Shown: one piece after another, positions 1 to 11,788 of the stretch | How the letters are laid out: the number at the start of each line of letters is the position of its first letter | How positions within the stretch are numbered: the first letter of the stretch is position 1 | NCBI RefSeq assembly: GCF_030272615.1 | Contig: NC_081409.1 | Coordinates: forward strand, 473,984,573-474,048,572 | Direction of reading: 5' to 3' | Length of the DNA: 64,000 nucleotides | Source: Cryptomeria japonica | Lineage: Eukaryota; Streptophyta; Pinopsida; Cupressales; Cupressaceae | Notes under the pieces: model-generated | What the model was told of the DNA's origin: nothing | The model's input: the letters and a program-made list of their open reading frames with translations, nothing else | Database searches by the model: none | Translations under genes and position numbers: made by a program

Positions 1-170
1 AGGCTATCCGGCCAAATAACATGACATGCAGTATTGAGCATGAAACCAACAATTTTGACTTCTTGGAGGCAAAGAACATCCAGGCCTACAACACGTTGAT
101 GAGCATCTCAAACAGAATACTTTCTGGTGAGGTCTTTGAGACCTCGAACATTCCATGAGATGTAATTCAT
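1..170 (-). pseudogene. L1-type LINE ORF2, N-terminal endonuclease part (runs off window)
   Basis: Reading the minus strand from an ATG at 170, the first residues give the APE-type endonuclease signature of plant L1 LINE ORF2: a WNVRGL motif near residue 6 and LCLQEVK near residue 36. In the family this domain nicks target DNA to prime reverse transcription. A TGA stop falls at codon 21, between the two motifs, so this copy is broken. The rest of ORF2 (endonuclease core, reverse transcriptase) would lie beyond position 1. It directly follows the ORF1 remnant, the normal LINE order. Motif match is clear; only the start of the domain is visible. Confidence 0.8.
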
Positions 171-175
171 GATAA

Positions 176-1280
176 AACTTGCATATCTTCCTCGTCCCCA
201 AGAGAGTAGAAGCTATTGCGCAAAAAAAATGGGTCCCCACTGGAGATAACTCATCGTTTTTTTCTGAATCACCATCAACAATCTCAGCACGCCCAGAAGG
301 GTTGCGAGAGCGACGTAGAGAGTGTGGAGCAGAAATCGCATATGCAGCCTGAGGAGTGCACACCCAAGGTGGACGAGCGGCACCCTCAGAAGAGTCCTTC
401 CTCTGCTGGTCAGGGTTTGAAACCGAAGTAGAAACCGCTTGGGAAGACGGTGTCTACGTAAGGAGTTCCATCGTCGGCTAAGAACTAGAATCGATGGGAG
501 TCTTTTGGGCTGAAGCCGCAGAGTTTTTACCTTTATGAACTACAGTGGTCCATTCATCCTTCTTAGCTCCCTCCACAAGTTGAGAGCTGGACTCCTTAAC
601 AGGGGGTTTTATTTTCAGAGTAGCCAAGGGACAAGCCTTGATCTTGTGTTCTGTCGACTAACACTGATAACAAGTGTTGGGTAGGTTCAAATAAAGCACC
701 TTCTGGGTGAAGGTATTGCCTCCCACTTGGATATCAATAGTTTCTTTCAGGTCGCGTGAAAGGTCAACCTCAACACAAACCCTCTTTTGAGGGCGAGCAT
801 TAAAAGAATGGTATGGCTCAAGGCAAACCACTTTGCCAACAGACTGAGCAATGGTTTGCATGAAAGGCCAACAAGGCAAAGGAAGACCGGGGAACTCAAC
901 CCAAACTGGTACCTGCAATTTTTTGTCATCTGAGATAGAAAAGTCGCGAGACCAACGCTGAAATACCAGGAGGGAAGACCAAACATTCCAAGGCCCATGG
1001 GAGAGGATAGCCTCAACATGGGAAGGGTTTGAAAAGTGAAACAAAAAGAATCCCTTCGTGAGACTTGGACGCCATCAAGACGGACTCCATGAGGAGACCG
1101 GGCTTTGGCGACCCAATCACGAAGCATGCTTTCAGGAGGTATCCTACCCACAAAATATCCTACCAAAGTACATTTTTCAAGCCATTCACAGGCATTCACT
1201 TGTTCTGAGGCGCCATGAGGGTTCGTCGAAGCAACTCCAACACCGACATCAACTGTTGGGCTAAAGTTGGTCGGAGCCAT
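176..1280 (-). pseudogene. LINE ORF1 (DUF4283 domain plus CCHC zinc knuckle), frameshifted
   Basis: ORF1 of plant L1 LINEs encodes a nucleic-acid-binding protein. The likely start is the ATG at 1280. The DUF4283-like domain begins about residue 30 (LVGYFVG, then a conserved SHGPWNVW segment). The frame changes at about 1035-1044, and the remainder (about 658-1044) is read in the next frame, with VWVEFPGLPL and a terminal CYQC. The zinc knuckle C-X2-C-X4-H-X4-C is visible at about 610-655, with a TAG stop just after the second cysteine. Downstream sequence is low-complexity, with further stops, up to ORF2. The copy is clearly dead; the assignment rests on domain order and the adjacent ORF2 start. 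Confidence 0.75.
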
Positions 1281-1329
1281 AATAAACGCAAAAATCTCGC
1301 AGTAAATGCAGTCTGAAGGAAGCAATACA

Positions 1330-3640
1330 TAATACGCAACCTCAAACCCTAGCAGAGCTCATCATGTTACTTCTTTTCTATTTAATCATGTTATTTTAAT
1401 TTTTCTATTTCTTTGATTTACTTACTTATTCACCTTTCCAAATATATTTTTTCTTAAAATAAATAAAATCTTTATTTTATTCTCTCGTGCACATGATTAG
1501 ATAATCTTTATTTATTTATTGGTAATTATATATTGACTTCCTTCTCTCAACCACTACTCACTTTGAGTTCAACTGATCAGTCAATCATGTATAACTATAT
1601 TATGTAATCAATTATCTCCTAATTATAGAATCTCATTGAATCTCATCCATTGATCTTCAATCTTTCTCATCAAATATCCATTGTTGATCGATATTAGACA
1701 ATCTATAAAAGTGTCTTCAATTATCAATCATTGGTAACCACAATTTTTGAGCTTTTGTACGATCACACTGTGAGAATGGTATTACATTGAATATTTAGAG
1801 AACCATTACTACTATACAAGAAAGCTTAAAAGAGCAATGGAGGTAACCAAGGTGCTCGCATGAAGGTAATATTTATTGTTTATTTATTTTATTTCTTGCT
1901 TACATCTTACATACCTCATTGTTGAGATTGGAAGCTTTGTGTGATTTCTAAGGTTTTGTGGATAACCTATTTATGATTTGTCAATCCCTTACCCCAATTA
2001 CTCCATAGTGGTGGTTTTTGATAGGGTTACGATGTTAGACATTACACTATGGATCTTTATTATTTCATGATATGGAGATTATGCTAGATTATGTGATGCT
2101 ATGCTTTAGATGTTTGGAGTGTGGGTGAGTATCTGTTAGTACCATGCTACTCATGTTATATGCCTTATGTGGACCTCTTTGCTCTATGTTACTTAGGGAT
2201 CTTTCATAGTGGTTACATTTTCATATGATGGGATATGGTTGTCTTTCTACATACATTTATGCGTATAGATTATGTGATACATGATTTTTGAGATGCAATG
2301 GAAACATGTTATGAATAGCATATTTTTTATCATCTCTCTTTATATGGATGTCTAGACTTGATGATGTGGAAAATTAATTAAATGTGATGTTGTGGTTGGT
2401 TATAATTATTGCACATGTTCTTGATATCAGTATATTATTTATATCGTCGCAAAGACATATTCTTTTGAGGATGCAGGATTATACCAATGGGCAACTGGGG
2501 ACAAACTATAACCCTTGTAATTATCCTAGTTAGACCCATCCTGGCCCTTGTAAAGGGTTTGGACCCATGTGTTATATGTTGTGAATGTGAGCTTTTATAA
2601 TTGTGGGTTATGGAAGTTGTTTTAATGATTGTGTATTGTTGTGTAAAAATTTCACACCCGCTTAGGAGCCTTTTAGTCACTAAATCACCCCTTGGTGAAG
2701 GAGAAAGACCCTTAGGTCATTAGGTTAGGGGTTGGGAGTCTTTTGAGGGGGCTATTCTTTGAATTTCGTGATTTTTGGATCATTTAAAATTTGAATTACA
2801 TTTAGCTACGGGTTTGAGTTTGTTGGGATGGATAAGATTCCACCGCAACCTCCTCCTTTTTCTAAGAGGTGGGAGAGAATCAAATCTATTTTCTTGGGAC
2901 ACTTGGTATATGTGGGTTTATTTGGGGAGAATAGGTGGAGTAAGGAGAAGGGGAGACATGGATCTCCTCAATCTTCCTCCTCATGGGATGGATGGAAGAG
3001 GTGAGTGACAAGTGTCACTTCCTCCCTCCATGGAGAGGCTCCTCTTCCAATTCTATTTAGGGAATGGAGAAGAGGAGTGGAATTTTTGGGCAAAAACAAA
3101 ATTGGGGAAGCAAGAAAGGAAAACAAAGAAGAAGGAGAGAACCTTAAGAGCAACAAACAACTTGAAGAATTTATTCCAAGTAGGTGTCTTCTCCATTGAA
3201 ATTTTGATGTCATTGTTGTGTTGCTAAAAAAAATTCTTGAAAATATTTTTGGTGTGTAAGTGGGCTGGGAATATGTGGAGTTTCTTTTGTGATTTCATCT
3301 TTACTTGTTGAAGTGCTTGTGTTTTCTCCATTTTGGTGAATTTTCTTGTTGAATTTTGTATATGGGTGAAATCGGATGAGACACTCTTGGGTAGGGGTAT
3401 GAGTGCCGCATTATGCATAAGAAGATTGCTTATGGGTATGAGTACCCAACTATTTATTTGGATTTGGGTTGAGGGTAAGAGTACCCTTGGTTTTTTTGCA
3501 TGGTATTGGAATGAGTAAGAGTACCCAAGTATATTTGAGAAGATAGGATATGAGTATCCCCATGGTCTGAAAATTTGAATAGAATATTATTTTGCATGAA
3601 ATGTATGAGAAAGAAAAAATAAATATTAATCTACCTTGAG
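1330..3640. other. AT-rich non-coding DNA, probably old repeat remnants
   Basis: No coding region I can support. A TATA-like CTATAAAAG near 1702 followed by an A/T-rich leader-like stretch could be part of a decayed LTR, but no matching second copy is present. Short open frames at about 2435-3230 have no recognisable domains and no third-position bias I can see. Confidence 0.4.
3390..3560. repeat. degenerate minisatellite with GAGTACCC units
   Basis: About five spaced copies of a unit around GGGTAWGAGTACCC lie between 3390 and 3560 (GAGTGCC, GAGTACCC three times, GAGTATCCCC), about 30-50 bp apart. It is a short decayed tandem array with no coding signal. Confidence 0.5.
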
Positions 3641-3641
3641 A

Positions 3642-3748
3642 GGTGCCCCCATTTAACCCTATGGGAGGATTCCTTTGGCTTTCTCCATTGTGTGGGTTTG
3701 GGTATGATGTGCATAACCAATATAGTGGAAATTGATGTGTGTTGCTTG
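3642..3748 (+). repeat. direct repeat, copy 1
   Basis: A 107-bp block closely matches 5287-5394, including the stretches CTTTGGCTTTCTCCATTGTG and GTGGAAATTGATGTGTGTTG. The two copies are direct and 1.6 kb apart, about 90 percent identical by eye. They may be ends or internal repeats of an old element spanning 3.6-5.4 kb. Confidence 0.7.
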
Positions 3749-4538
3749 TTGGTAAGTTTTAGCAATGCAAAGAATTAAAGAGCTTCTAGAAGAATGCCAG
3801 AGAAATATTTTTGAAAAATATTTCTTTCATAATCCCTCCCATATTTCAAAATTATGGATAGGGAGACATCTAAACAATCCCAAAACTGAAGCAGATTCAT
3901 GTTCTATCTCCATTCTTGACAAAAGAACAACTAGTTATGTTAAAGCATTTGGTAAGATAGTATAAAAAATCTTACATCATTCTTCGATGTAGAGCTATTA
4001 CAAGAAATTTTCCATAAGGTTTCCATAGTCTACCAAACCTTTTGAATATTTTTCAGTCCTTCTTGCAAGATATTATTATTCCAACTAACACCTTTCAATG
4101 TTGACACTGAGAAAAACACTTTATTGCACATTCTCAATCTATTTGTACATTTCACTAGTAGTCACCTGGAATGGTATATTGAACATTCTAATGCCCAAAT
4201 AATGGGAGAATGGTACTCACTTGATGGACAACTAGGTGTCAAGAAATTAAACCATTTTTATTACTACAAATATATTATGGAGTTTAATAATCCAAATAAT
4301 ATCAATGGTCTCTTGCTTATACCTGATATTGACAGATGACGCATTTTGGACTGGGATAATGGTTAGTAGGAAATCATGATATTATAAATAATTAGTTTGT
4401 ACATAATTAAGCTTGTAATAAAGCAAACATTAACATTGTCGGTCATTTGGTACAATATTCCTTCTTGCAAACTATATATATTTTAGGCTTAGGAATTTTA
4501 TGCCTTGCATATAACTAACACAAGGGTTTTCCTGTGTC

Positions 4539-4650
4539 GTGATGTCAGCCACGTTAAGATTTGACAATAGGATGCAACCCTATCTGAAAAAGCCATGATG
4601 TCAGTCAGGTGAAACCTTGATAGCAAGATGCAAAACCTATGTAAAAGGCA
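4539..4650. repeat. tandem duplication of about 56 bp
   Basis: Two adjacent diverged units, each beginning with TGATGTCAG (4541 and 4596) and each containing an AGGATGCAA- or AAGATGCAA-like segment and a short A-rich end. Confidence 0.5.
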
Positions 4651-5038
4651 AGATCCATGTAGCCACTTAGGGTGTTAAGTGGATCGTTCTCACTTTTCGA
4701 GTATATCAAAAGTGATAGTAAATAAATTAGTAAATAATGAGTCTGTAGGAAAATGATAGAAATTATTAAATAAATAATAAGAGGCCTACATGAGCTTAAA
4801 AATCTTAGAGTACGTACTCCACTATGACAAGATTCCAAAGTACGTACTACCACCTACCTCTCCACCTTCACTACCTTCGAAAAATTTCTTCTACTTTTCC
4901 AACTACTTTTCTTATCTACCACTACCATCTACCACTCACATATACCAGCACTTTCATCTGCCACCTCCATCTACCGGTAATTCAAAACTACTACTCACAT
5001 CTATTGGTAATTTTCATCTACCCCTCGGCCTCCAAATG

Positions 5039-5048
5039 CTATAAATAG
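5039..5048 (+). promoter_or_regulatory. TATA-box-like site CTATAAATAG
   Basis: A strong plant TATA consensus followed by about 250 bp without a coding start. It resembles the U3/R boundary of an LTR, but no LTR pair is identifiable here, so it may be chance in AT-rich DNA. Confidence 0.3.
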
Positions 5049-5286
5049 AGGTCGTGTAAGACCATTTGAGGCATCAGGTGTTGAGTCTAGTCTTTGAGTA
5101 TCAAGTGTGAAGTGTCATAAGAGTCCCATAGGATCAATTTAAGAGAATCCTCTACCTTTGTGCTTCCATGCGATCTTGGCATTATGAGAAATTAATTGCA
5201 AAGTTTATCTAGTATGTCATGTTTAAAGAAGCTTTGATGAAACATTGGCTCAAGTTGTCATTGTTGTATTTCCACTGTAGAATTGG

Positions 5287-5394
5287 TAATGCCACCATTT
5301 CATCCTATGGGAGAATTCCTTTGGCTTTCTCCATTGTGTGGATTTGGGTGTGATGTGCATAACTAGTATAGTGGAAATTGATGTGTGTTGCTTG
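5287..5394 (+). repeat. direct repeat, copy 2
   Basis: Partner of the block at 3642-3748, in the same orientation. Both copies end with GTTGCTTG, after which the sequences diverge. Confidence 0.7.
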
Positions 5395-7290
5395 CTATAA
5401 AGTAACATGTTGTGTAATAATTGTGTGTTTTCTTTCATGAGTTGTTGAACTTGGATCACAGTTTGTCCCCTAGCTTGGGGGTGGGTTGCTTAAAGCCCTA
5501 TGGCTGGGAGGTGAGCTCTCCATTGGCAGCCATATATTTTGCGAGTTTTCATGACATATCTTCCTTGAAAGCTACCTTTCTTTTACATTTTTTTTAGGAT
5601 CTACACTTCTTGTGGAAGCTGAACTATGGTTGTGAAATGGGCTCTAGATTTGTGGCCTCTCTATGTAAATGTTTTTTTTTTTCAAATTAGTAGGTTTCTT
5701 TACATAAAAAAAGTTTTTGTTGTTTGCATATTAGTAAATTATTGTTATACTGCTAATATGTAAAGTATTTTCATAAGAACTTGTTGTAAATATCTTATGT
5801 AATTTAAATGTAGTAGCCATCCCAATTCAATAATGTATTATTGATGTAGATGCTTATTAAAAAAAGAAAATTATTAAATGATAGCTTGATGAAATGGCAC
5901 AAAACATGTGCTAGTTTAGTAAATTTGGAAAACATCATTGTGTTAAAATTATGTGAGATTCATATCTTCCTAGAAAGTGGCTACAAATTCTCTCTATGAT
6001 AAACTGAATACAATGAAACAAATTGGATTGTCAGATAGGAATTTGAAGAATTTTAAATTCTGCATTGTGTACATTACTAAGTGTTTATTCTTAGAAAAGG
6101 AATTATGGAAAATAGAAAGGATTTTAAAAGTGAACGCTTGACAGATATTCTTTTATTTCTAAGAACATTTGTATTTTTTTCCATATAAGTGTTTTGATAC
6201 AAAATAGCTTCCCAATACAACAGCCAGGAAGGCAGCTAAACACTAGTGTATGAAAACCAACCAAAACATGGAGAACCCAAGAAAAAGAGAGAAGCCACCC
6301 AACCAACCCCCAAATTGGCATAACCAATTTGCATACACTATCCATAAGTCAAAAAAGGAGAACATTGGTATTTTAGAACTCAAAAAATTCCGGTTAAGTG
6401 GGGGACCCAACAAAGGGGTATATTTCAGTATTCATATGTATTTACATCTAAACATCTTGGTTATATACCTTTGTGTGTGTGTGTGTGTGTTAAGGGAGTT
6501 TGTGATCTTTCATTTCAATTCTTTATTCTCTCTTTGAAGATTACCTCTTCTTTAGAGTTGTATTTTGCATATTAATGTCTTTTCCTATATTGAATATTCC
6601 TTCATGTGAGTATATTGAGCATTTTCTTATGTATAATCTCTCCTTAGAGGTTGTGTAATTCTTCTCATTATACCTACGCTTGGGGGGCAATGATCTTTCT
6701 CTTATCCTTTCTAAGGATCCACTTTTCCTTTGTTAAGTGGTGTTTTCAAGTATGATTTGATGTCATTCCTTGTGTGAAGTTGTTGTTTTCTCAAGGATTA
6801 TCTCCTATGCAAGAGGTGCATGTCCTTGGCTACAGCCTCTTCTTCACATGGCAATGTATATCTATTATAAACTTACCCCTCACATTGGGTCAAAAGCATG
6901 TCATCCTTCATTAAGAATCCCTTTCACCTAGCAATAGGGGGAACAGAGGCATCCTTATTCTCCTTCCTTTCTTTTAGTAGAAGATGCTATGTTTGTTCAA
7001 GAACTCCTCTTGGAGGTAGATGTCTTTTGAGAAAATATCTCTTCTCTTCCAACGATCCTCTTTACACTTGTTGCATGATATCTCTTTTTCAACTATCTTA
7101 TCCTTGCTTGAAGAGTATTCCCTCTTTAGCTTGGATTTGTGACATTATTGCCTAAACGATATCTCCTTGGTGTTGAAGGAAGGTATCCTTGTTTCAGCTT
7201 TCTTAAGACATCTACATAGGGATATGTTGACAACTTAAGGGTGGGCATACATATCGCCCTCTTTGTATTATATTGTACTATATTTTTGCA
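5395..7290. other. non-coding DNA with a short (TG)n tract
   Basis: No coding region recognised. The sequence is AT-rich with homopolymer runs, and a (TG)n microsatellite of about 19 bp lies at 6472-6490. From about 6540 it is CT-rich on the plus strand with many weakly repeated CTCCTT and CTCTTC motifs, possibly the decayed 3' internal part of the element whose LTR may start at 8214. Confidence 0.4.
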
Positions 7291-7294
7291 TGTC

Positions 7295-7640
7295 TTAAAT
7301 GGGGTGTTAATTATTGAAACTAGAGAAAACAAACTCTTATATGAGATGCTTCATGCCTGAAACTAGATGTAGCATTGATATATGTTTTAGACGGGGTGCG
7401 CATTCCCGAAACTAGAGAAAACAAACTCTTACATGGGATGTCCTCAAAACCAGGCATATATTTTTCTTAAATGGGGTTATACATTCTCAAAACTAGAGCC
7501 AAAAAACTCGTATATGAGATGTTTCTAAAACCAGAATTGCCCCTTGGCATTTTCATTTTTCATTACATGTGTTAAACAGGTTGAAGCATGCTCAAAACCA
7601 AAAAAAAACTCTTATATGACATGCTTTATACTTGAAACCA
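7295..7640. repeat. degenerate tandem array, four units of about 80-105 bp
   Basis: Units start with TTAAATGGGG or a variant at 7295, 7387, 7467 and 7572. Each carries AAACTAGAG...AAAAACTC and TATATGAGATG-like segments in the same order. Spacing varies (92, 80, 105 bp). No coding signal. Confidence 0.6.
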
Positions 7641-8198
7641 AACATCACTTGCACACATGCACGAGGATGAGTGGAACTTGCAAAACATGGCTAGACTATT
7701 CCTACTCTCCTCCCCAACATGGATCACCTAGAAAAAAACATCTAGAATGTATATCCATGTCCTTTCTCATTTTTCCATGGATGACCTAAAAAAACACATG
7801 ATCTAGAATGTGTATATGTGCTTCTCTCTTTCTTATCATGAGCTCATAGCTTTTCTATTTGTAGTTCATTGATGATGCACGCTTTGCTCTTTTATATGAT
7901 CACTTGTGTTCTTGAGATGAAATTTTTCAAGAATGATATTAGTGGTTGAAACATTTTGATATCGAGCTCGCTTTGGCTAGTTGATTTGAGGTCTTATTTT
8001 CGATTTTGCCTTTGTTTTCCTTTTTGTTTTTTGTGCCCTTGCATATGTTTGACTGAGTTAAGATCCTAAGATTGGGGGCTTTGTTCCTCAAAAGTAGTGA
8101 TGTCTTATAGTCCTTGTGATTATGCTCTTCATTTCTCCTCTCTTTCATCTCCTTTTTCTACTTTACTGTGAGTATTTGCATAGGCTCGTACTCTTGTT

Positions 8199-8213
8199 AA
8201 AGTAGGGGCTAAT
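8199..8213 (+). other. candidate polypurine tract before an LTR
   Basis: AAAGTAGGGGCTAAT lies directly before a TG dinucleotide at 8214. It resembles the AAAGAGGGGCAAAA tract that precedes the well-defined 3' LTRs elsewhere in this window, so it may mark the 3' LTR of an older element. Confidence 0.35.
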
Positions 8214-9404
8214 TGTAGCATTGTAAATTGTCATTGGGCCAATTTACACCTATGCTCCTACTTTAGTGTGTTCCCCCTCTCATCCCCTATCTGAGTCTGT
8301 TCAGTGCCTTAACTCCATTTTTTATGTTGTGTACACCTGCCAACTTATTTCTTGGAGGGATATCCTTCTCCCTGAAGCTTATTGAGGTCCCTAAATGAGG
8401 AGGAGCGCCTTGGTCCTAGGACCAGAGCGCCCAATGCCCTGGTCCCCCTTGGTCAGGTCCTATTTTGAAATATAAGTTGGGCCCTCCCTCTCTAGCGAGA
8501 AATGAAATTGGTGGCTCAATATGACCGTTGGAGGTCAGCCTAATCGATAAATTGACCTAGGATCTCATATATAAAGACATTAATCAATTCCTTTTAATCT
8601 AATTCTCCAAGCAATCAACCTAGCATCCTTGCATTTGTGAAGAATTCATCATCAAGCATTTTTAGAGGTCTTCAAGGCTGCATATTCTTCATTCAACGAT
8701 TCTATAGAAAAATTACATCATTCATGTGTAAGCATGTGTGTGTGATTAGGGTTTTGTCATGTTCATACCATTTCATACAACATATGTGATTACATTCAAG
8801 AAGAAAAGCATCATCATCAATAATTGAAAATTCAAGGTGTATACATTTCAATTAATTATTTCAGTATTTACAATGTTTCATTCAAGGTTAATTCCTAAAT
8901 TGGGGTTTGACTTAGGAAAACCCCTATTCACAACCTATTTCCCTTCTCTAGTGTGCACAAGAATAGATATGGCTATAATCACCAGAATTGGCTTTATTTA
9001 CATAAATGAACAGGTTCCCCTTTGGAAGATGAAAAGTGTGGAGGATCAAAGCGACGAGCTTTCTAGTCTCGACAAATCAAGAGCTCCTTTTGAGAACAAA
9101 TCTTAACACTCTTACATTGCTCAAATCTAGGTTCGTGGCTTGATCTGATGACTGTAGCTCATTGTTTGCGCATAATTACTTCAATTTTAGTGAATTTACC
9201 CTAATTTCAAATTTTCAACAATTCAACTTTAAAGAGGGAATTAATCTCCAACCATAGTGAATCTAATAGAAATTCTCAGCCTTATCCTTGTTGAGTTGTG
9301 GCTAAATCTATTGGGTTTAACCCTCTTTAATGTAGTGGTGCCTAAGCTTAAAATTAGTGATTTTTATCTTAATTGGGTGGAAGCCCTAATTTTTCACCAA
9401 TACA
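8214..9404 (+). repeat. putative LTR of a decayed retrotransposon
   Basis: The block starts TGTAGCATTG after a polypurine-like tract and could end with CA at 9404. It has a TATA box (TATATAA, 8568-8574) followed by an R-like leader, and an imperfect palindrome centred on GGTCCTAGGACC near 8415. No second copy or target duplication was found, so the right boundary is a guess and this may be a terminal or solo LTR. Confidence 0.35.
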
Positions 9405-9968
9405 ATCATTACACATACATGTCACATTTATGAAAAAACATAAAATTTGTAGTCTAACATGTCTATATTATCTATAACTACAACTATATTATGTCTAACA
9501 TAATCATAATCATCATTACAAATAGATGTGATCTTCGTGAACAAGCATAATCATACATTGTATATCATCAATACAACTACATCAATGTCATCGTGTACAA
9601 ATATATCAATGCTATCAACAATCCAAGCAAATCAATGTCATTATGTACAAATAGATCAATGATATGAATCAAGCTTAAATACACAATTAATATATTTGAT
9701 TATGATATAAGTGCTCCCTAACACATGCTCCAACCACTGGTACTCTCAAAGACACCTACATTGCAATATTATACAAAATATTAGTATTAAAATAATACTA
9801 AGTAACAGTAATTTAATGATGAAAGTAACATAAACTCCAATGTTGGATGCATTGTCATTGTAACAAGTTCACTTCTTTGCTTTGGTAGTTCAATCATGTA
9901 TGTCCATTTTTGCAATCCCTACATTCAGAAGCCATGAGAAGAATAACTTTATTAACCAAACAAATTAA
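9405..9968. other. AT-rich non-coding DNA left of element C
   Basis: No gene is visible. A short local duplication around ATCAATGTCAT and TACAAATAGATC lies at about 9580-9665. This is the left flank of the large element C. Confidence 0.4.
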
Positions 9969-10710
9969 TGAACCTAAGCATAATTAAATAAATATTTTAT
10001 TTATTCATTTATTTTATCTGAAGAATTCTATTAATTAAATAAATATTTATTTAATTAATTAATTCACTTATCCTTTTCTAGCCTTTCCCTATTTAAATAA
10101 TTATTTAAAGTATCATTTCCCCAAAATTAAATAAATATTTTATTTATTTAATCGGTCTCACTTCTTCTATTGATTAAATAAATCTTTATTTATTTAATTA
10201 ATTTATTATCTTTTTCCATCCATGACACTTGTCATTCATCTCTTAATTTACCTTTAACCACCTCTCTAATATTTTCCTATTTTTTATACCTACCCTCTAA
10301 TCCTAGTTGACCATTTATCCCTCCACCTCTTAATCATATCCCTCCATTTTCTAGGGTACTCTCTATATAAGAAGATCATTTCATCCTTATCAATCCCTAA
10401 TGTGATTGTATCCTAACAAACAATCAATCACTCAAGCATCTACACAACCACAATTTGTTCTTTGTTGACCTCTTGTGCACAATACAAAATCTGAGAGCAA
10501 CCATATCAGGCAAGATTAATGGAGATAGGAAATAATGTAGATCAAACCCTACTAAGCATGTGAATGGTATAATATTTCATGTCTTGATATTTTACATATT
10601 TTAGGTTCTTCATTGGTGTATGGTGGATTTTAATTGTAGAACTAGGGTTTTATGTGGTTAGATCTTTATTTGGTTTTACAATATTTGGATCTCCAGTTCT
10701 ATCGTATACA
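9969..10710 (+). repeat. 5' LTR of element C
   Basis: Matches the 3' LTR at 59327-60077 and the LTRs of A and B. It contains AT palindromes at its start, the conserved GACACTTGTCATTCATCTC segment, a TATA box and an ending TATACA directly before a PBS-like stretch. The first ~26 bp seen in other copies (TGTAGACACC...) are missing or rearranged, so the left end is approximate. Confidence 0.8.
10374..10380 (+). promoter_or_regulatory. TATA box of element C 5' LTR
   Basis: TATATAA in the context CTCTCTATATAAGA, at the same place in every LTR of this family (27818, 43605, 59746; minus strand 12142 and 22850). It presumably marks the U3/R boundary about 30 bp downstream. Confidence 0.7.
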
Positions 10711-11783
10711 TTTTGGCACATCTGGTGGGACCTTAGTCTCTTATTTTTAACATCATTTTGTATTTTGTTAGTCCTTTTGTCAAGTTGCAAATTGGATCAA
10801 CGATATTCTAGGCTGAAATCACATATATGCATCATTATGTCGCATCTATTGTTTTGTCAATATTTTGTTTTGCAGGTTTTCATCAAAATCACCTTTGTGT
10901 TTCTTGTCGACGCATCTACAATAATTTTTGGCATGTGTGTGTTTATGTCAACGCATATAAGTATCATTTTATTGTGTATCTATATCTTTTTGTCACATCT
11001 ACAATTTCATATTTGACAGCTTTGATTACTTTTGACGCGTCTTTGTTCCATCTTTTCACGTCTGTGTTCTGTGAAATCGTGTATCTGTTTTTTTATGACA
11101 TGTATCTATTATTTATTTTATTATATGTAATATTTTTTGTCATGTATATGTTCTATGTAATTTTGCAGGTTGCGGGTTTTTGACATGCCTTAGTCTGAGT
11201 CTTTCTCCTTCTATGTCAGGTATAATAGCATCTGTGTTTTCTGCATTAGTTTCTTGTCTTTCAATTAGAATTAAATTTTAGATTGGATTTTCTTTTGTCC
11301 TAACCCTTGTGGCCTAACGAAGTGGTACAGTTGTCTCTATTATTTTGTTGAAGGCCCCTTTTCACATTTCGTTTTGGGATTTCTAAAATTATCCTAACAA
11401 GTTTGCTTGCAGGTTGGGGTAATCATTGAAACTACTAATAATTTGCTTGTAGAGGTGATTTAGATGTGTGTTTATTTATTTTTAGTTTAATTAGGCTCAC
11501 ACGATCTTTATTAGGAGTAAATGAACTTTGTTTAAAGTGTCTTGTACTTTTGGCACGTTTATGTTTAGAACCCTAAGGTGATAACAAAAGTATCATCTCC
11601 CCTCGCTTTCCATTGGATCTTGGGTGTAAGAGAAATTGTTATTGTCTTTTAGAGGGTCTACCTCTTGAGAAGCCCTTAAGGCTAGGTGTGAAAGAATGAT
11701 CCAAGTGGTACTTTGTTTTGGTCCATTATATAAATAATTGTGGTTTTTTATGAAAGTCTATTATCACCTGGTGTCTATATGCT
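10711..11783 (+). other. element C leader, first part (PBS-like start and repeat array)
   Basis: It starts TTTTGGCACATCTGGTGGGA, equivalent to the post-LTR sequence of A and B and taken as the primer-binding region. At about 10820-11130 lies a loose array of ACGCATCT / GACGCGTCT / CACGTCTGTG motifs. From about 11340 to 11783 it matches the B leader around 29210-29540. Open frames here (10654-11183) look like chance reading of T-rich DNA. The leader is cut by element A and resumes at 23276. Confidence 0.65.
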
Positions 11784-11788
11784 ATACC
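11784..11788 (+). repeat. target-site duplication of element A, left (ATACC)
   Basis: ATACC directly precedes the TG of element A; the same five bases follow its other end at 23276-23280. Joining the flanks restores continuous element C leader. Confidence 0.9.

Larger units (their letters stand above)
3750..5285. other. non-coding DNA between two direct repeats
   Basis: No gene recognised. It contains a short tandem duplication at 4539-4650, a CT/AC-rich stretch at about 4840-5030 with repeats of CATCTACC and GGTAATT, and a good TATA-like box at 5040. Possibly an inserted, now unrecognisable repeat element. Confidence 0.4.

Noticed and set aside
2775-3230. Short overlapping open frames on both strands at 2.8-3.2 kb
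   Set aside because: No domain, no similarity between frames and known families that I can see, and GA-rich composition explains the open reading.
10654-11183. Overlapping open frames of about 120 codons in the leader of C, with transmembrane-like content
   Set aside because: T-rich DNA gives hydrophobic frames by chance; the region is homologous leader with no equivalent frame in A or B.
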